From Eggerthellales bacterium UBA948 (GTDB lineage: Bacteria > Actinomycetota > Coriobacteriia > Coriobacteriales > UBA8131): DNA of 12,396 nucleotides. Within the stretch, counting starts at the first letter, position 1. The number at the start of each line of letters is the position of its first letter. A program made the position numbers and the translations under genes. Below are positions 1-6,986 of this stretch, piece by piece. The notes beneath the pieces were generated by a model. The model made no database searches. It was not told where the DNA came from and was given only the letters and a program-made list of their open reading frames with translations. The stretch is taken from contig DBCW01000017.1 of assembly GCA_002293265.1 (NCBI GenBank), forward strand, positions 1-12,396. Reading direction: 5' to 3'.

Positions 1-130
1 TAGATATGTCGCCTGCGCTTTGACTGTGTTGTCTATGCTCTAAACACTAATTTATTGTATAACTCAAAATAAAAATGAGTTTCACTCTGATCTTTTCACT
101 CTTGCTTTAACCATACATGTGTCCGCAACC

Positions 131-167
131 TGAAACGGAAGTGATAGCTCCCGTTTCAAAACTTTTT
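131..167 (+). terminator. Possible Rho-independent terminator for a plus-strand gene left of the window
   Basis: TGAAACGG (131-138) pairs with CCGTTTCA (151-158), and further pairing is possible after one mismatch. The stem is followed by AAAAC and then five T's (163-167) on the plus strand. That polarity would terminate a transcript entering from the left, convergent to the adhesin gene. No plus-strand gene is visible inside the window, and the T-tract is short and displaced from the stem, so the call is tentative. Confidence 0.3.
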
Positions 168-271
168 GTTGCACTCATCTAGTGTTTAACCAGCTGGCGG
201 GCGCTACTGCCCTTAGCTTTACATCTACACTAGCATTTGCGTAAAGTTAGTGCCACCCCTTACTTGCGATC

Positions 272-398
272 CTCATTGCTACCTTGAGCGTAGCCGAAAG
301 GTCTAACCGATTGCTTTCCGGGCAACATCGATGGTCGCCCGGAAAGCTTGCTTTTGGATGTTTTGGCTACGCACTACGTGCTTCACTCAACATGACAA
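272..398. repeat. REP-like inverted pair with a central hairpin
   Basis: The left element (about 279-303) reads CTTGAGCGTAGCCGAAAGGT. The right element (361-398) is a related sequence in opposite orientation; its reverse complement begins TTGTCATGTTGAGTGAAGC and ends in GCGTAGCCAAAA. The shared arm GCGTAGCC (288-295) pairs with GGCTACGC (365-372) and encloses an 11-bp perfect stem at 313-347. A third relative of the family lies at 9026-9064. The layout resembles paired REP elements. It may be a mobile-derived intergenic repeat or an mRNA 3'-end structure for the adhesin gene. Confidence 0.55.
313..347 (-). terminator. Perfect 11-bp hairpin, possible 3' end structure of the giant adhesin gene
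   Basis: GCTTTCCGGGC (313-323) and GCCCGGAAAGC (337-347) form a perfect GC-rich stem with a 13-nt loop, starting 55 bp past the stop codon of the adhesin gene. There is no U-tract after it on the minus strand, so it is not a textbook intrinsic terminator. It could stabilise the 3' end or simply be the core of the surrounding REP pair. Confidence 0.3.
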
Positions 399-401
399 CC
401 T

Positions 402-3400
402 TTAGTGGTTCTCTCCTCCGCCCGAATGTTTTCTTCTAAGTATGTATGCTCCAGCTAACATCATCATCAGTCCTGCTGCCAATGCAGTTAGGGTCATGGC
501 AGCAATTGGTAGTGCGGTGTCGCCTGTTGGCGGTATGTCACTGTACCTGCCGCCTCCGGCACCGCCTGCGTCGGATCCACCGGCGCCGCCGCTTGTTCCA
601 CCAACGCCGCCGCTACCCGGTGTGGGTGCGGGAGGACGTGCCGGAGGAGGAACTGCTGCTGCATTGGCATCATCTAGTGCTTGTATTGCGGCTCTAATAT
701 CTGCGGTCAGCGCGCTGGATACATCTGTTCTTGATCTGGCGATGACCTCGTTTAAGCGGTTTTTGGCTGCAATAACGCCGGGGTTGTTTGCGTAAGGTCC
801 ACTGTCCGATGCACTCATTCTTTGATTTGCGGCATCTATTGCTTGGTTACGCTGCGTTTTTGCACCGGCAACAGTAGCTTTAAACTTCTCGGTCTCTGCT
901 CTAATCTGTGCCGCAGAGGCGTTTGGATCACCGATCATTCCGTTGAGTGCGTTTTTACCGGCCACATCTTCCGGCTCGTGAGTAACCGGCTGGGTCTCAG
1001 GCGCATTCATCGTGGTCTTGGCATCTCTAATGGCATTATCGCGATCAGTATATGCATCTCTAACAGCATTGTTGAGTGCAGTTGTCGCGTCCCTAATTTG
1101 TTGGTTTGTAGAGTTAGGGTTGTTCATAACATTTTGCAAGTTATTGCGAGCATCAATAACTGACTGCGCATCGTTGTTTGGCGGTTGGTTAGAGTTGTTG
1201 ATCGCAGTTTGTGCATCACGATTGGCATTAGCCCTGTCGTTGTTGGCGTTTTGCACGGCAGTATTTAGTGCATTTGTGGCATCAATGATCTGCTGGTTTG
1301 TAGATGCAGGATTATTGAGCACGTTTTGCAAGTTTTGCTTAGCATCTTTTACAGCTTGCTCATTTTTACCGGGAGAAGCATCAGCATCAGCTATAGCTTG
1401 CTTGGCCTTATCTCGGTTACTTTGAGCAGTGGCTGCTGCATCTCTTACCTGTTGCATGGCATTTCTAATGTCTGCTGTTAAAGCTTGCGGACTATCGGTC
1501 TTTGACTGATCCATCACTTGAGTCAGACGGTTCATCGCCGCAACTACACTTGGTTCTTGTCCAACAGGAGAAGTACGTGTGGAGTTGTTTAATGACTCAC
1601 CTTCTGTAATTGCAGTGTTACGAGCAGTCTTAGCATCATTAGTTGCTGTATTCATCTGATTAGTAGCCTCAGTGATCTGTGCAGTTGTGGAGTTTGGATT
1701 GCTCTGCACAGTATTCAAGTTATTGCGAGCAGCAACTACACCGGGCTCATTGGATACCGGCGAGGTTTGTGCCGGTGACTTAGCTGTATTAGCTTGGTCA
1801 TTTGCCGTTTGCCTGTCACGTGTAGCGTTATCGGTCGCAGTATTTAAACGATTTGTAGCGTCAACGATCTGCTGTGTTGTAGAGTTGGGATCATTTCGCA
1901 CATTGTTCAGATCGGTGATAGCTTGTTGTACTGTAGGCTGGTTTTTCACCGGATCAGCTCTGGTAATTGCATTGTCAGCATTGGTGTTAGCCTGAGTGCG
2001 TGCAGTTTGCGCATCTCTTACAGCATTGTTAAGTTGAGTTGTCGCGTCTCTGATCTGTTGCGTTGTAGCATTGGGATCATTGAGCAAGTTGTTTAACCTA
2101 TCGCGAGCAGCAGTTACAGTTGGCTCGTTTTTCACATTCGAGTTATTAGCGTTAGTGATTGCGGTATTGGCATCATTTCTAGCCGCTGTACGATCTGCTT
2201 CTGCTTGTTGACGCACAGTATTTAAGTTGTTGGTGGCATCAATGATCTGCTGCGTTGTGGAATTGGGATTGTTCAACACATTTTGCAAGTTGTCACGAGC
2301 GGCAATAACCGTAGGCTCGTTTTTAACCGGTGAGTTATTGGCATTAGTGATTGCCGTATTAGCATTGTTTGTTGCAGTATCACGCTTAGTCTGCTCTTCT
2401 TGCTGCACACGCTTTAAGTTATCTATCGCAGCTTGAATGTCTTTGGTCAAAGCTTGCGGAGTATTAGTTGTAGCAGTTTGCATCACGTTTTGAAGATTAG
2501 TAATGGCTTGCTGCACCGGCGTCTCATTTCTTACCGGTGAGTTATTAACATTGGTGATCAAAGTATTGCCATCGGTATTTGCCGTGTCACGCTTTGCCTT
2601 CTCATTATTTACCTGAGTATTGTAGGCTGTAGTTGCATTATTTAACTGAGTTGCCGTAGCGTTAGGATCATTGATCATGTTTTGCAGCAGCGTGGTCTCA
2701 TTTGGAACGCCGGGCTCATTGGATACAGGACTTGAGCTCTGGATAGCTTCTTGCGCTCTTTGCCTAGCTTCTTGGTTCTCAGTTCTGGCGGTTGTAACTG
2801 CATTTTGCAGCTCAGTTCTTAGACGATTGATGTCGGCAGTTAAATACTGCGGAGAATCATTGTTAGCCTGCGTAATAGCATTTTGCAGATTTGTGATTGC
2901 GGTTTTTACCCTAGGGTCTTGATTAACCTGAGGATCATTTTGGGCTTGAGTAATCGAATCATTGGCTTGCTGTACTGCTGTATTTCGCTCCGTCTTTGCC
3001 GGATTTACAGCGTTATTGAGTGCTGTTGTAGCATCGTTAATCTGTTGAGTAGTGGAGTTTGGGTTATTAAGGATGTTTTGCAGCTCAGTTCTGCGCGGTG
3101 CCACAGTTGGCTCATTTGACACAGGCGAGGTATTATTCATCGCATTTTGCGCGTTTTGTCTAGCTTGCGTGTGCGCCGCATCAGAAGCACCGGATGCAGT
3201 TGTTACCGCATTTGTACGACTGATGATATCAGCTGTAAGTGAATCCGGTGGAGCCGTATCAGCATCAGCGCGAGCTATTGTATTTCTAAGCGCAGTAATT
3301 GCGTCTCTGGTTGCCTGGTCTGGTGGCGGAGTTGAATTCTCGGCCTTCTGAATGGCTGCTTGAGCAGAACTTTTAGCATCGTTGCGTTTTTGTTTTGCTG

Positions 3401-6400
3401 AAGTTACAGCATTGTTTAGCGCATCCGTTGCTTGCTGAATCTGCGCGGCAGTAGAGTTTGGATTGTTGAGCACGGTTTGAAGCTCATTGCGTCTTTGCAC
3501 CACTTCAGGCTCATTAGATACCGGCGATGTGTTTTGCGGACTCATCGCAGTTTGCGCATTTTGACGCGCTGTAGTTTGATCATTTGCCGCAGCTGTACGT
3601 GCGTTGTTGAGCGCAGTAATTGCATCTCTGATCTGTTGGGTTGATGAACTTGAACTATCGGCTGCAGCTTGTCTTTGCAGCTGATTTAAGTTGTTCATGG
3701 CGTCAACTACACGCTGGTCATTTGCTTGCGGTGAGTTTGTAGCTTGTTGCTTGGCTGCATCAGCATCAGTGTTTGCTTGGTTGCGTGCAGTTTTAGCATC
3801 CGCTACAGCAGTATTCAACTGATTTGTTGCATCTCTAATCTGCTGTGCTGTAGAGTTGGGATTATTGAGCACATTATTTAAATTCGTAAGTGCTTGATCC
3901 ACTGCCGGCTCATGTGTTACCGGTGAAGTGTTCGCCGGATCCTTGGCAGTATTGGCTTGTTGAGTTGCTGTGTTTTTGTCGGTTGTAGCATTAGTTACAG
4001 CTGTATTTAACTGATTTGTGGCGTCCCTGATTTGCTGCGCTGTAGAGTTGGGGTCATTGAGCACATTGTTCAGATTATTTTGTGCAGCTACAACAGCAGG
4101 GTCATTTCTAACCGTTGAGTTATTAGCGTTATTGGTTGCAGTTTGTGCATCACGACGAGCATTGGCCTGATCAGTTTCAGCTGTACGCACGGCATTATTT
4201 AAGCGATCTGTAGCATCTTTGATTTGTTGGGCGGTAGATGCCGGGTTATTAAGCACATTTTGTAGATCTGTTCTGGCAGCAGTTACAGTCGGCTCGTTTC
4301 TTGCTGTTGAAGTGTTGGAGTTATTGATCGCTGTTTGAGCGTTTTGCCTAATTGCCGGATCCATCTCATACACACGATAAACTTGTGACGAACCGTCTCC
4401 ATTAACACGCATGTCTGAATCAGAACGTGCTGTGTCGATGTTTCTATAAATATAATCTTGAATGGCCGGTGGATTAGCTGTGTTGATATCAGCATTAGTT
4501 GGCTGCTGTGTTACGTCATTGGCTTTAATGGTGTTTCCGTTTGTATCCACATAATGATAGGTCACGTTTTGATTGGAAGGCGTGTAGTTGACCTGAAATC
4601 TCTGTTGCTCGGAGTCCGTACCACCGGCAGGCACTTGGTTGGCATCATAGTTTGGCTGGGCGGTAAGTGCTGCCGACAGCGAGTTGTAAGGACCACCCAC
4701 GCGAGTGCCGGTACCGTTGTAGACATCTACCGTGTAAGTGTAGCCCGCTACCGCCAGCGTAGTATCGGTGGAATTGAAAGTAATTCGGCTACCACTAGGC
4801 CCGGTGGGGCTTTCTACAGTTCCTGTTGGTCCTCTGCCATCTGCAGAATTGCGCACCAAATTGACGATCTGGTTGCCACCTTGGTAGTTTACAGTCCAAA
4901 CCTGTGGCTGACTGTCAGAGGTGGCTCCCGGCGGGTTGGCTGTAGTGTCCCAGGTATTAGTTGCCGCCCACGCCTGTTGCATATTTGGATAGGTCTGACC
5001 ATTGGGCGCAGTTACCGTGTAGGTGTAGCCTGGTTTAGCCAAAGCAGCATCTTGCACATTGCTCTTAAGTGCACCTGTTGTTCCCTCTTCAAGAGGTCTA
5101 TTGGGGGTACCTACATTAGCATCATTTGTGTTGTTATATCGAGCAATCTCCGAAGTCTGTCCGTTTGTCACACCACGCACTATCGCTTCTTGTAAAGCTA
5201 AGGCGTATGTAACTGTAAAGTCCTGAGGAGAGCTATCTGAGCGAGCTGCCCCGTTATTGGTGGCATCGAAGGTATTTACTGCTGCTCGTGCTGCGGATAA
5301 AGAAGCGTAAGTTTGACCGTTTGGAGCCCTAACGGTGTAGTTCCTGCCCGGCCTTGCCATGTTTGAATCATTTAGTTGCCATCCACTCATAGTGCCGTTG
5401 GTAACACCGGAAATGTTTTCTTTTTCTCCTGATCCTTGTGGATCATTGGCTGTAAACAGACGTGCAAACTGGAAGTCCGGAGCGTAGTACACGTCAAAGT
5501 TGCCTCTAATAGCATAAGGACCACTATCGTTTTTCTGAAAACGTAAGCCATTAGCGCTATTGTCGGCATAGTCCCAGGTACGCGAAACGTGGTAGCCGTT
5601 TTGGTACTGTGACTGAACACCTACAGGAGGATTACCATTATATGACCAAGTAGAGTTAGCTACATCGTTGTTTACGGCTCCTCTTATGGTCAATCTCTGA
5701 TCAACACCGGATAATATCGTCGTAGAAGGCGCAATCTGGTTATTTGTGCCATCAAGTATGTAATTAACGTTATATGTTGACGCAGCAAGCTGCCCGGTAA
5801 ATCTGTCAATAGAACCTCTGAAGTTCTGGTGGTTATCTCCGTTTGCAGACATCAGAGCAACGTTCCAATACCTCGAAGAGGGGACTCCGATGCCAAGAGC
5901 ATCACCACCTGTATTACGAGTATCAAAATTCCATGAGCGACCAAAACGATCATCCAGTGAGCCGGTATAATACGGGCTGCCATTGTTGTAGACATAATTC
6001 ACCCTATACTTGACGGGTAAAGACCATTGGGTCAAATTTGAGTATTGAGTTGAAGTGCCATTAGTATAAAGTCCAGTCCTGTTGCCCATAGGCTGCGGTG
6101 TTCCTTGAGCTCCTGACCAACGAAAATAGCCGAATGGTCCGGGAGCAGGATCGTTATAGTTGTTATTTTGGACAAAATCCATACCAATACCGATAGCACC
6201 CGGGGTGCCTACAAGACCGAGGCCACCACCTCCGCCACTCGCAGAAGCTGCACCTGCTTGGTCAGCATCTCTCGGGTATATATTAATGGCGATAAAGTCA
6301 CCACCATTAGGTGAGTTATTTGGTGCAATCCTATCTTCACTAAAATACCCGTCAACACTCCAGTCAGCCTCAGCAGACGGTGTAATCGGCATCGTTCGCC

Positions 6401-6728
6401 AGCTGTATTGGTTGGAAGCATCGATGGCAAGCTGGTAGTAATTACCCCCCTCAGGATCCTGCCCGTTATTTGGTGTACCCCTAAAGTAGTTCCTGTCAAA
6501 GCTTTGCGTACGCCCCGCGCCACCACCGGCATCTCGAGCCTGTGAGATATTACCCGGAAAATCCGTCTGTGCGGCATGTGCCACGGTAGGTGTACCGCTA
6601 AAATCCAAAAAATCTCCCGGTACAAATACCGTTAAGGTTAGTACCAGGATTAAGGATAAAGTAACTGACATTGTTTTTTTGCAGAGTTGCGAAAGTCTCT
6701 CACGAGAACTCATCGTTTGACCTGACAT
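402..6728 (-). CDS. Giant sortase-anchored adhesin: lectin-like head, repeat stalk, IPPTG anchor
   Basis: Product of 2108 residues, predicted to be exported and cell-wall bound. I chose the start at 6728 because AAGGGGG lies 4 nt upstream and the reading begins MSGQTM, like the neighbouring surface gene; an upstream in-frame ATG at 6770 lacks this support. Residues 1-52 are a long signal peptide (hydrophobic core 20-36, likely cut after AHA). Residues about 53-315 resemble a bacterial L-type lectin domain, with the signature GMDFVQNNNYNDP at 182-194, where D184, N190 and D193 are plausible metal/sugar-site residues. Then come three related modules (411-716), a MucBP-like module (717-790) and 19 helical FIVAR-like repeats (about 796-2025). 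A Pro/Gly-rich wall-spanning segment (2026-2063) precedes IPPTGD (2065-2070), a membrane helix and the tail RRKHSGGGENH. No Cys is seen after the signal peptide. The likely role is attachment to glycans or mucus through a distal lectin tip. The ligand is unknown. Confidence 0.93.
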   Translation of the reverse strand: MSGQTMSSRERLSQLCKKTMSVTLSLILVLTLTVFVPGDFLDFSGTPTVAHAAQTDFPGNISQARDAGGGAGRTQSFDRNYFRGTPNNGQDPEGGNYYQLAIDASNQYSWRTMPITPSAEADWSVDGYFSEDRIAPNNSPNGGDFIAINIYPRDADQAGAASASGGGGGLGLVGTPGAIGIGMDFVQNNNYNDPAPGPFGYFRWSGAQGTPQPMGNRTGLYTNGTSTQYSNLTQWSLPVKYRVNYVYNNGSPYYTGSLDDRFGRSWNFDTRNTGGDALGIGVPSSRYWNVALMSANGDNHQNFRGSIDRFTGQLAASTYNVNYILDGTNNQIAPSTTILSGVDQRLTIRGAVNNDVANSTWSYNGNPPVGVQSQYQNGYHVSRTWDYADNSANGLRFQKNDSGPYAIRGNFDVYYAPDFQFARLFTANDPQGSGEKENISGVTNGTMSGWQLNDSNMARPGRNYTVRAPNGQTYASLSAARAAVNTFDATNNGAARSDSSPQDFTVTYALALQEAIVRGVTNGQTSEIARYNNTNDANVGTPNRPLEEGTTGALKSNVQDAALAKPGYTYTVTAPNGQTYPNMQQAWAATNTWDTTANPPGATSDSQPQVWTVNYQGGNQIVNLVRNSADGRGPTGTVESPTGPSGSRITFNSTDTTLAVAGYTYTVDVYNGTGTRVGGPYNSLSAALTAQPNYDANQVPAGGTDSEQQRFQVNYTPSNQNVTYHYVDTNGNTIKANDVTQQPTNADINTANPPAIQDYIYRNIDTARSDSDMRVNGDGSSQVYRVYEMDPAIRQNAQTAINNSNTSTARNEPTVTAARTDLQNVLNNPASTAQQIKDATDRLNNAVRTAETDQANARRDAQTATNNANNSTVRNDPAVVAAQNNLNNVLNDPNSTAQQIRDATNQLNTAVTNATTDKNTATQQANTAKDPANTSPVTHEPAVDQALTNLNNVLNNPNSTAQQIRDATNQLNTAVADAKTARNQANTDADAAKQQATNSPQANDQRVVDAMNNLNQLQRQAAADSSSSSTQQIRDAITALNNARTAAANDQTTARQNAQTAMSPQNTSPVSNEPEVVQRRNELQTVLNNPNSTAAQIQQATDALNNAVTSAKQKRNDAKSSAQAAIQKAENSTPPPDQATRDAITALRNTIARADADTAPPDSLTADIISRTNAVTTASGASDAAHTQARQNAQNAMNNTSPVSNEPTVAPRRTELQNILNNPNSTTQQINDATTALNNAVNPAKTERNTAVQQANDSITQAQNDPQVNQDPRVKTAITNLQNAITQANNDSPQYLTADINRLRTELQNAVTTARTENQEARQRAQEAIQSSSPVSNEPGVPNETTLLQNMINDPNATATQLNNATTAYNTQVNNEKAKRDTANTDGNTLITNVNNSPVRNETPVQQAITNLQNVMQTATTNTPQALTKDIQAAIDNLKRVQQEEQTKRDTATNNANTAITNANNSPVKNEPTVIAARDNLQNVLNNPNSTTQQIIDATNNLNTVRQQAEADRTAARNDANTAITNANNSNVKNEPTVTAARDRLNNLLNDPNATTQQIRDATTQLNNAVRDAQTARTQANTNADNAITRADPVKNQPTVQQAITDLNNVRNDPNSTTQQIVDATNRLNTATDNATRDRQTANDQANTAKSPAQTSPVSNEPGVVAARNNLNTVQSNPNSTTAQITEATNQMNTATNDAKTARNTAITEGESLNNSTRTSPVGQEPSVVAAMNRLTQVMDQSKTDSPQALTADIRNAMQQVRDAAATAQSNRDKAKQAIADADASPGKNEQAVKDAKQNLQNVLNNPASTNQQIIDATNALNTAVQNANNDRANANRDAQTAINNSNQPPNNDAQSVIDARNNLQNVMNNPNSTNQQIRDATTALNNAVRDAYTDRDNAIRDAKTTMNAPETQPVTHEPEDVAGKNALNGMIGDPNASAAQIRAETEKFKATVAGAKTQRNQAIDAANQRMSASDSGPYANNPGVIAAKNRLNEVIARSRTDVSSALTADIRAAIQALDDANAAAVPPPARPPAPTPGSGGVGGTSGGAGGSDAGGAGGGRYSDIPPTGDTALPIAAMTLTALAAGLMMMLAGAYILRRKHSGGGENH
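654..4343 (-). repeat. Stalk-coding repeat array, 19 units of about 195 bp
   Basis: This segment encodes residues 796 to about 2025 as 19 degenerate tandem units averaging 65 residues. Most follow the pattern A-N-x-A-I-x-N-A-N-N-S-P-V-x-N-E-P-x-V, then a helix ending in LQNVLN, then NPNSTxQQIxDAT, then a helix with LNxAV. That is a three-helix-bundle pattern like FIVAR or related stalk domains. Units 6, 8, 10, 15 and 19 carry a longer loop ending in LTADI or LTKDI in place of the NPNST loop, and unit 4 is intermediate. The units are divergent at DNA level. Composition is dominated by A, N, T, Q and D, with almost no aromatic residues, as expected for a rod-like spacer. Confidence 0.85.
4359..4580 (-). 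other. MucBP-like module within the giant adhesin
   Basis: Residues 717-790 read like a MucBP-type fold: VTYHYVDTNGNTI opens it, and it closes with the strand SSQVYRVYEMD, close to the family pattern 'YvDenGn.I ... vtyvY'. It sits exactly between the globular modules and the helical stalk. By analogy with MucBP proteins, a role in mucin or glycan contact, or as a rigid spacer, is likely. The middle part is divergent, so the family assignment is moderate. Confidence 0.55.
4581..5498 (-). repeat. Three related ~100-residue modules of the giant adhesin
   Basis: Residues 411-508, 509-616 and 617-716 share one layout: a variable first half, then a core like YTVRAPNGQTYASLSAA / YTYTVTAPNGQTYPNMQQAW / YTYTVDVYNG...PYNSLSAA. 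An Asn/Asp-rich loop follows, and a terminal strand SDSSPQDFTVTY / SDSQPQVWTVNY / TDSEQQRFQVNY. They are probably beta-rich spacer or adhesive modules descended from one unit. I do not recognise a named family; distant kinship to MucBP or beta-grasp-like modules is possible. Confidence 0.7.
5784..6572 (-). other. L-type lectin-like head domain of the giant adhesin
   Basis: Residues 53-315. The segment GLGLVGTPGAIGIGMDFVQ (169-187) followed by NNNYNDPAPGPFGYFRW is very like the core of bacterial legume-lectin-like domains ('gigVefDt..N..nDp..nHvgi'). The D-F-x-Q-N-N-N-Y-N-D-P run would supply a calcium/sugar-binding loop. Aromatic residues are frequent here (W110, W123, Y201, F202, W204), unlike the stalk. 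Such domains sit at the tip of several serine-rich or repeat-stalk adhesins of Gram-positive bacteria. A carbohydrate ligand is inferred, not shown. Confidence 0.65.
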
Positions 6729-6814
6729 GTTTCCCCCTTGCTTCAATTCATACCTCGTTTGTAGGTACATCAGATCCCCATGCCAAAATGGCTTATGTCG
6801 CTATATTGTATATG
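6729..6814 (-). promoter_or_regulatory. Conserved promoter/leader cassette of the giant adhesin
   Basis: Collinear, gap-free match to the leader of the neighbouring surface gene (8862-8947), 68 of 86 bases identical by hand count. It holds the ribosome binding site AAGGGGG (6733-6739) 4 nt before the ATG at 6728, which decides the start. The 22-nt core at 6769-6790 is almost invariant. Reading 1: -35 TTGGCA (6781-6786) and -10 TACAAA (6758-6763), 17 bp apart. Reading 2: the upstream TACAAT, within the TATACAATATAG block, is the -10, with TTGTCT 17 bp before it. The core would then lie in the 5' UTR as a regulatory site. Confidence 0.6.
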
Positions 6815-6986
6815 TTTATTGCTATTGAGACAAGTAATATATGCTTATTATTTATTTTCAATCTGACGAATGATAAAAATACCATCTTAGATGCTAATGA
6901 ATGTCGTTGCGCTAGACCTGATAGTTTTCTATGGCAGGATTGATTCTTGTTAGTATCTGGGTGCTTTGGTTTTTGAGTGCATTCCT

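Larger units (their letters stand above)
1..401. other. Non-coding region downstream of the giant adhesin
   Basis: I see no gene with a start site and coding character here; all frames have frequent stops. The stretch is rich in inverted repeats: a small AT-rich stem-loop (61-81), a GC-containing hairpin followed by T's (131-167), a loose nested fold bounded by CTAGTGT near 180 and ACACTAG near 230 with a GGGC/GCCC hairpin inside, and a REP-like inverted pair around a central 11-bp stem (272-398). It is the 3' flank of the gene ending at 402. Nothing in it resembles a tRNA, an rRNA or a CRISPR array. Confidence 0.7.

Noticed and set aside
442..795. Plus-strand frame of 117 codons opposite the Pro/Gly-rich anchor region
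   Set aside because: The Pro/Ala-rich translation is the complement of the Gly-rich linker; it is a shadow.
654..4343. Tandem repeats taken as a possible CRISPR or satellite array
   Set aside because: The repeats are in frame, about 195 bp, divergent at DNA level and conserved as protein, with no short identical repeat and unique spacer pattern.
4458..5195. Plus-strand open frame of 245 codons opposite the giant adhesin modules
   Set aside because: It is antisense to clearly modular coding sequence, is rich in Cys, Ile, Val and Arg as expected from complement of N/T/Q-rich codons, and has no domain or ribosome site I can see.
6671..6943. Plus-strand frame of 90 codons spanning the adhesin leader and the intergenic region
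   Set aside because: It starts with TTG without a ribosome site, runs antisense to the signal peptide and conserved promoter, and shows no recognisable domain.
6729..6986. A small RNA or riboswitch in the gap between the two adhesin genes
   Set aside because: Apart from the conserved leader block I found only AT-rich sequence with no convincing fold or terminator.
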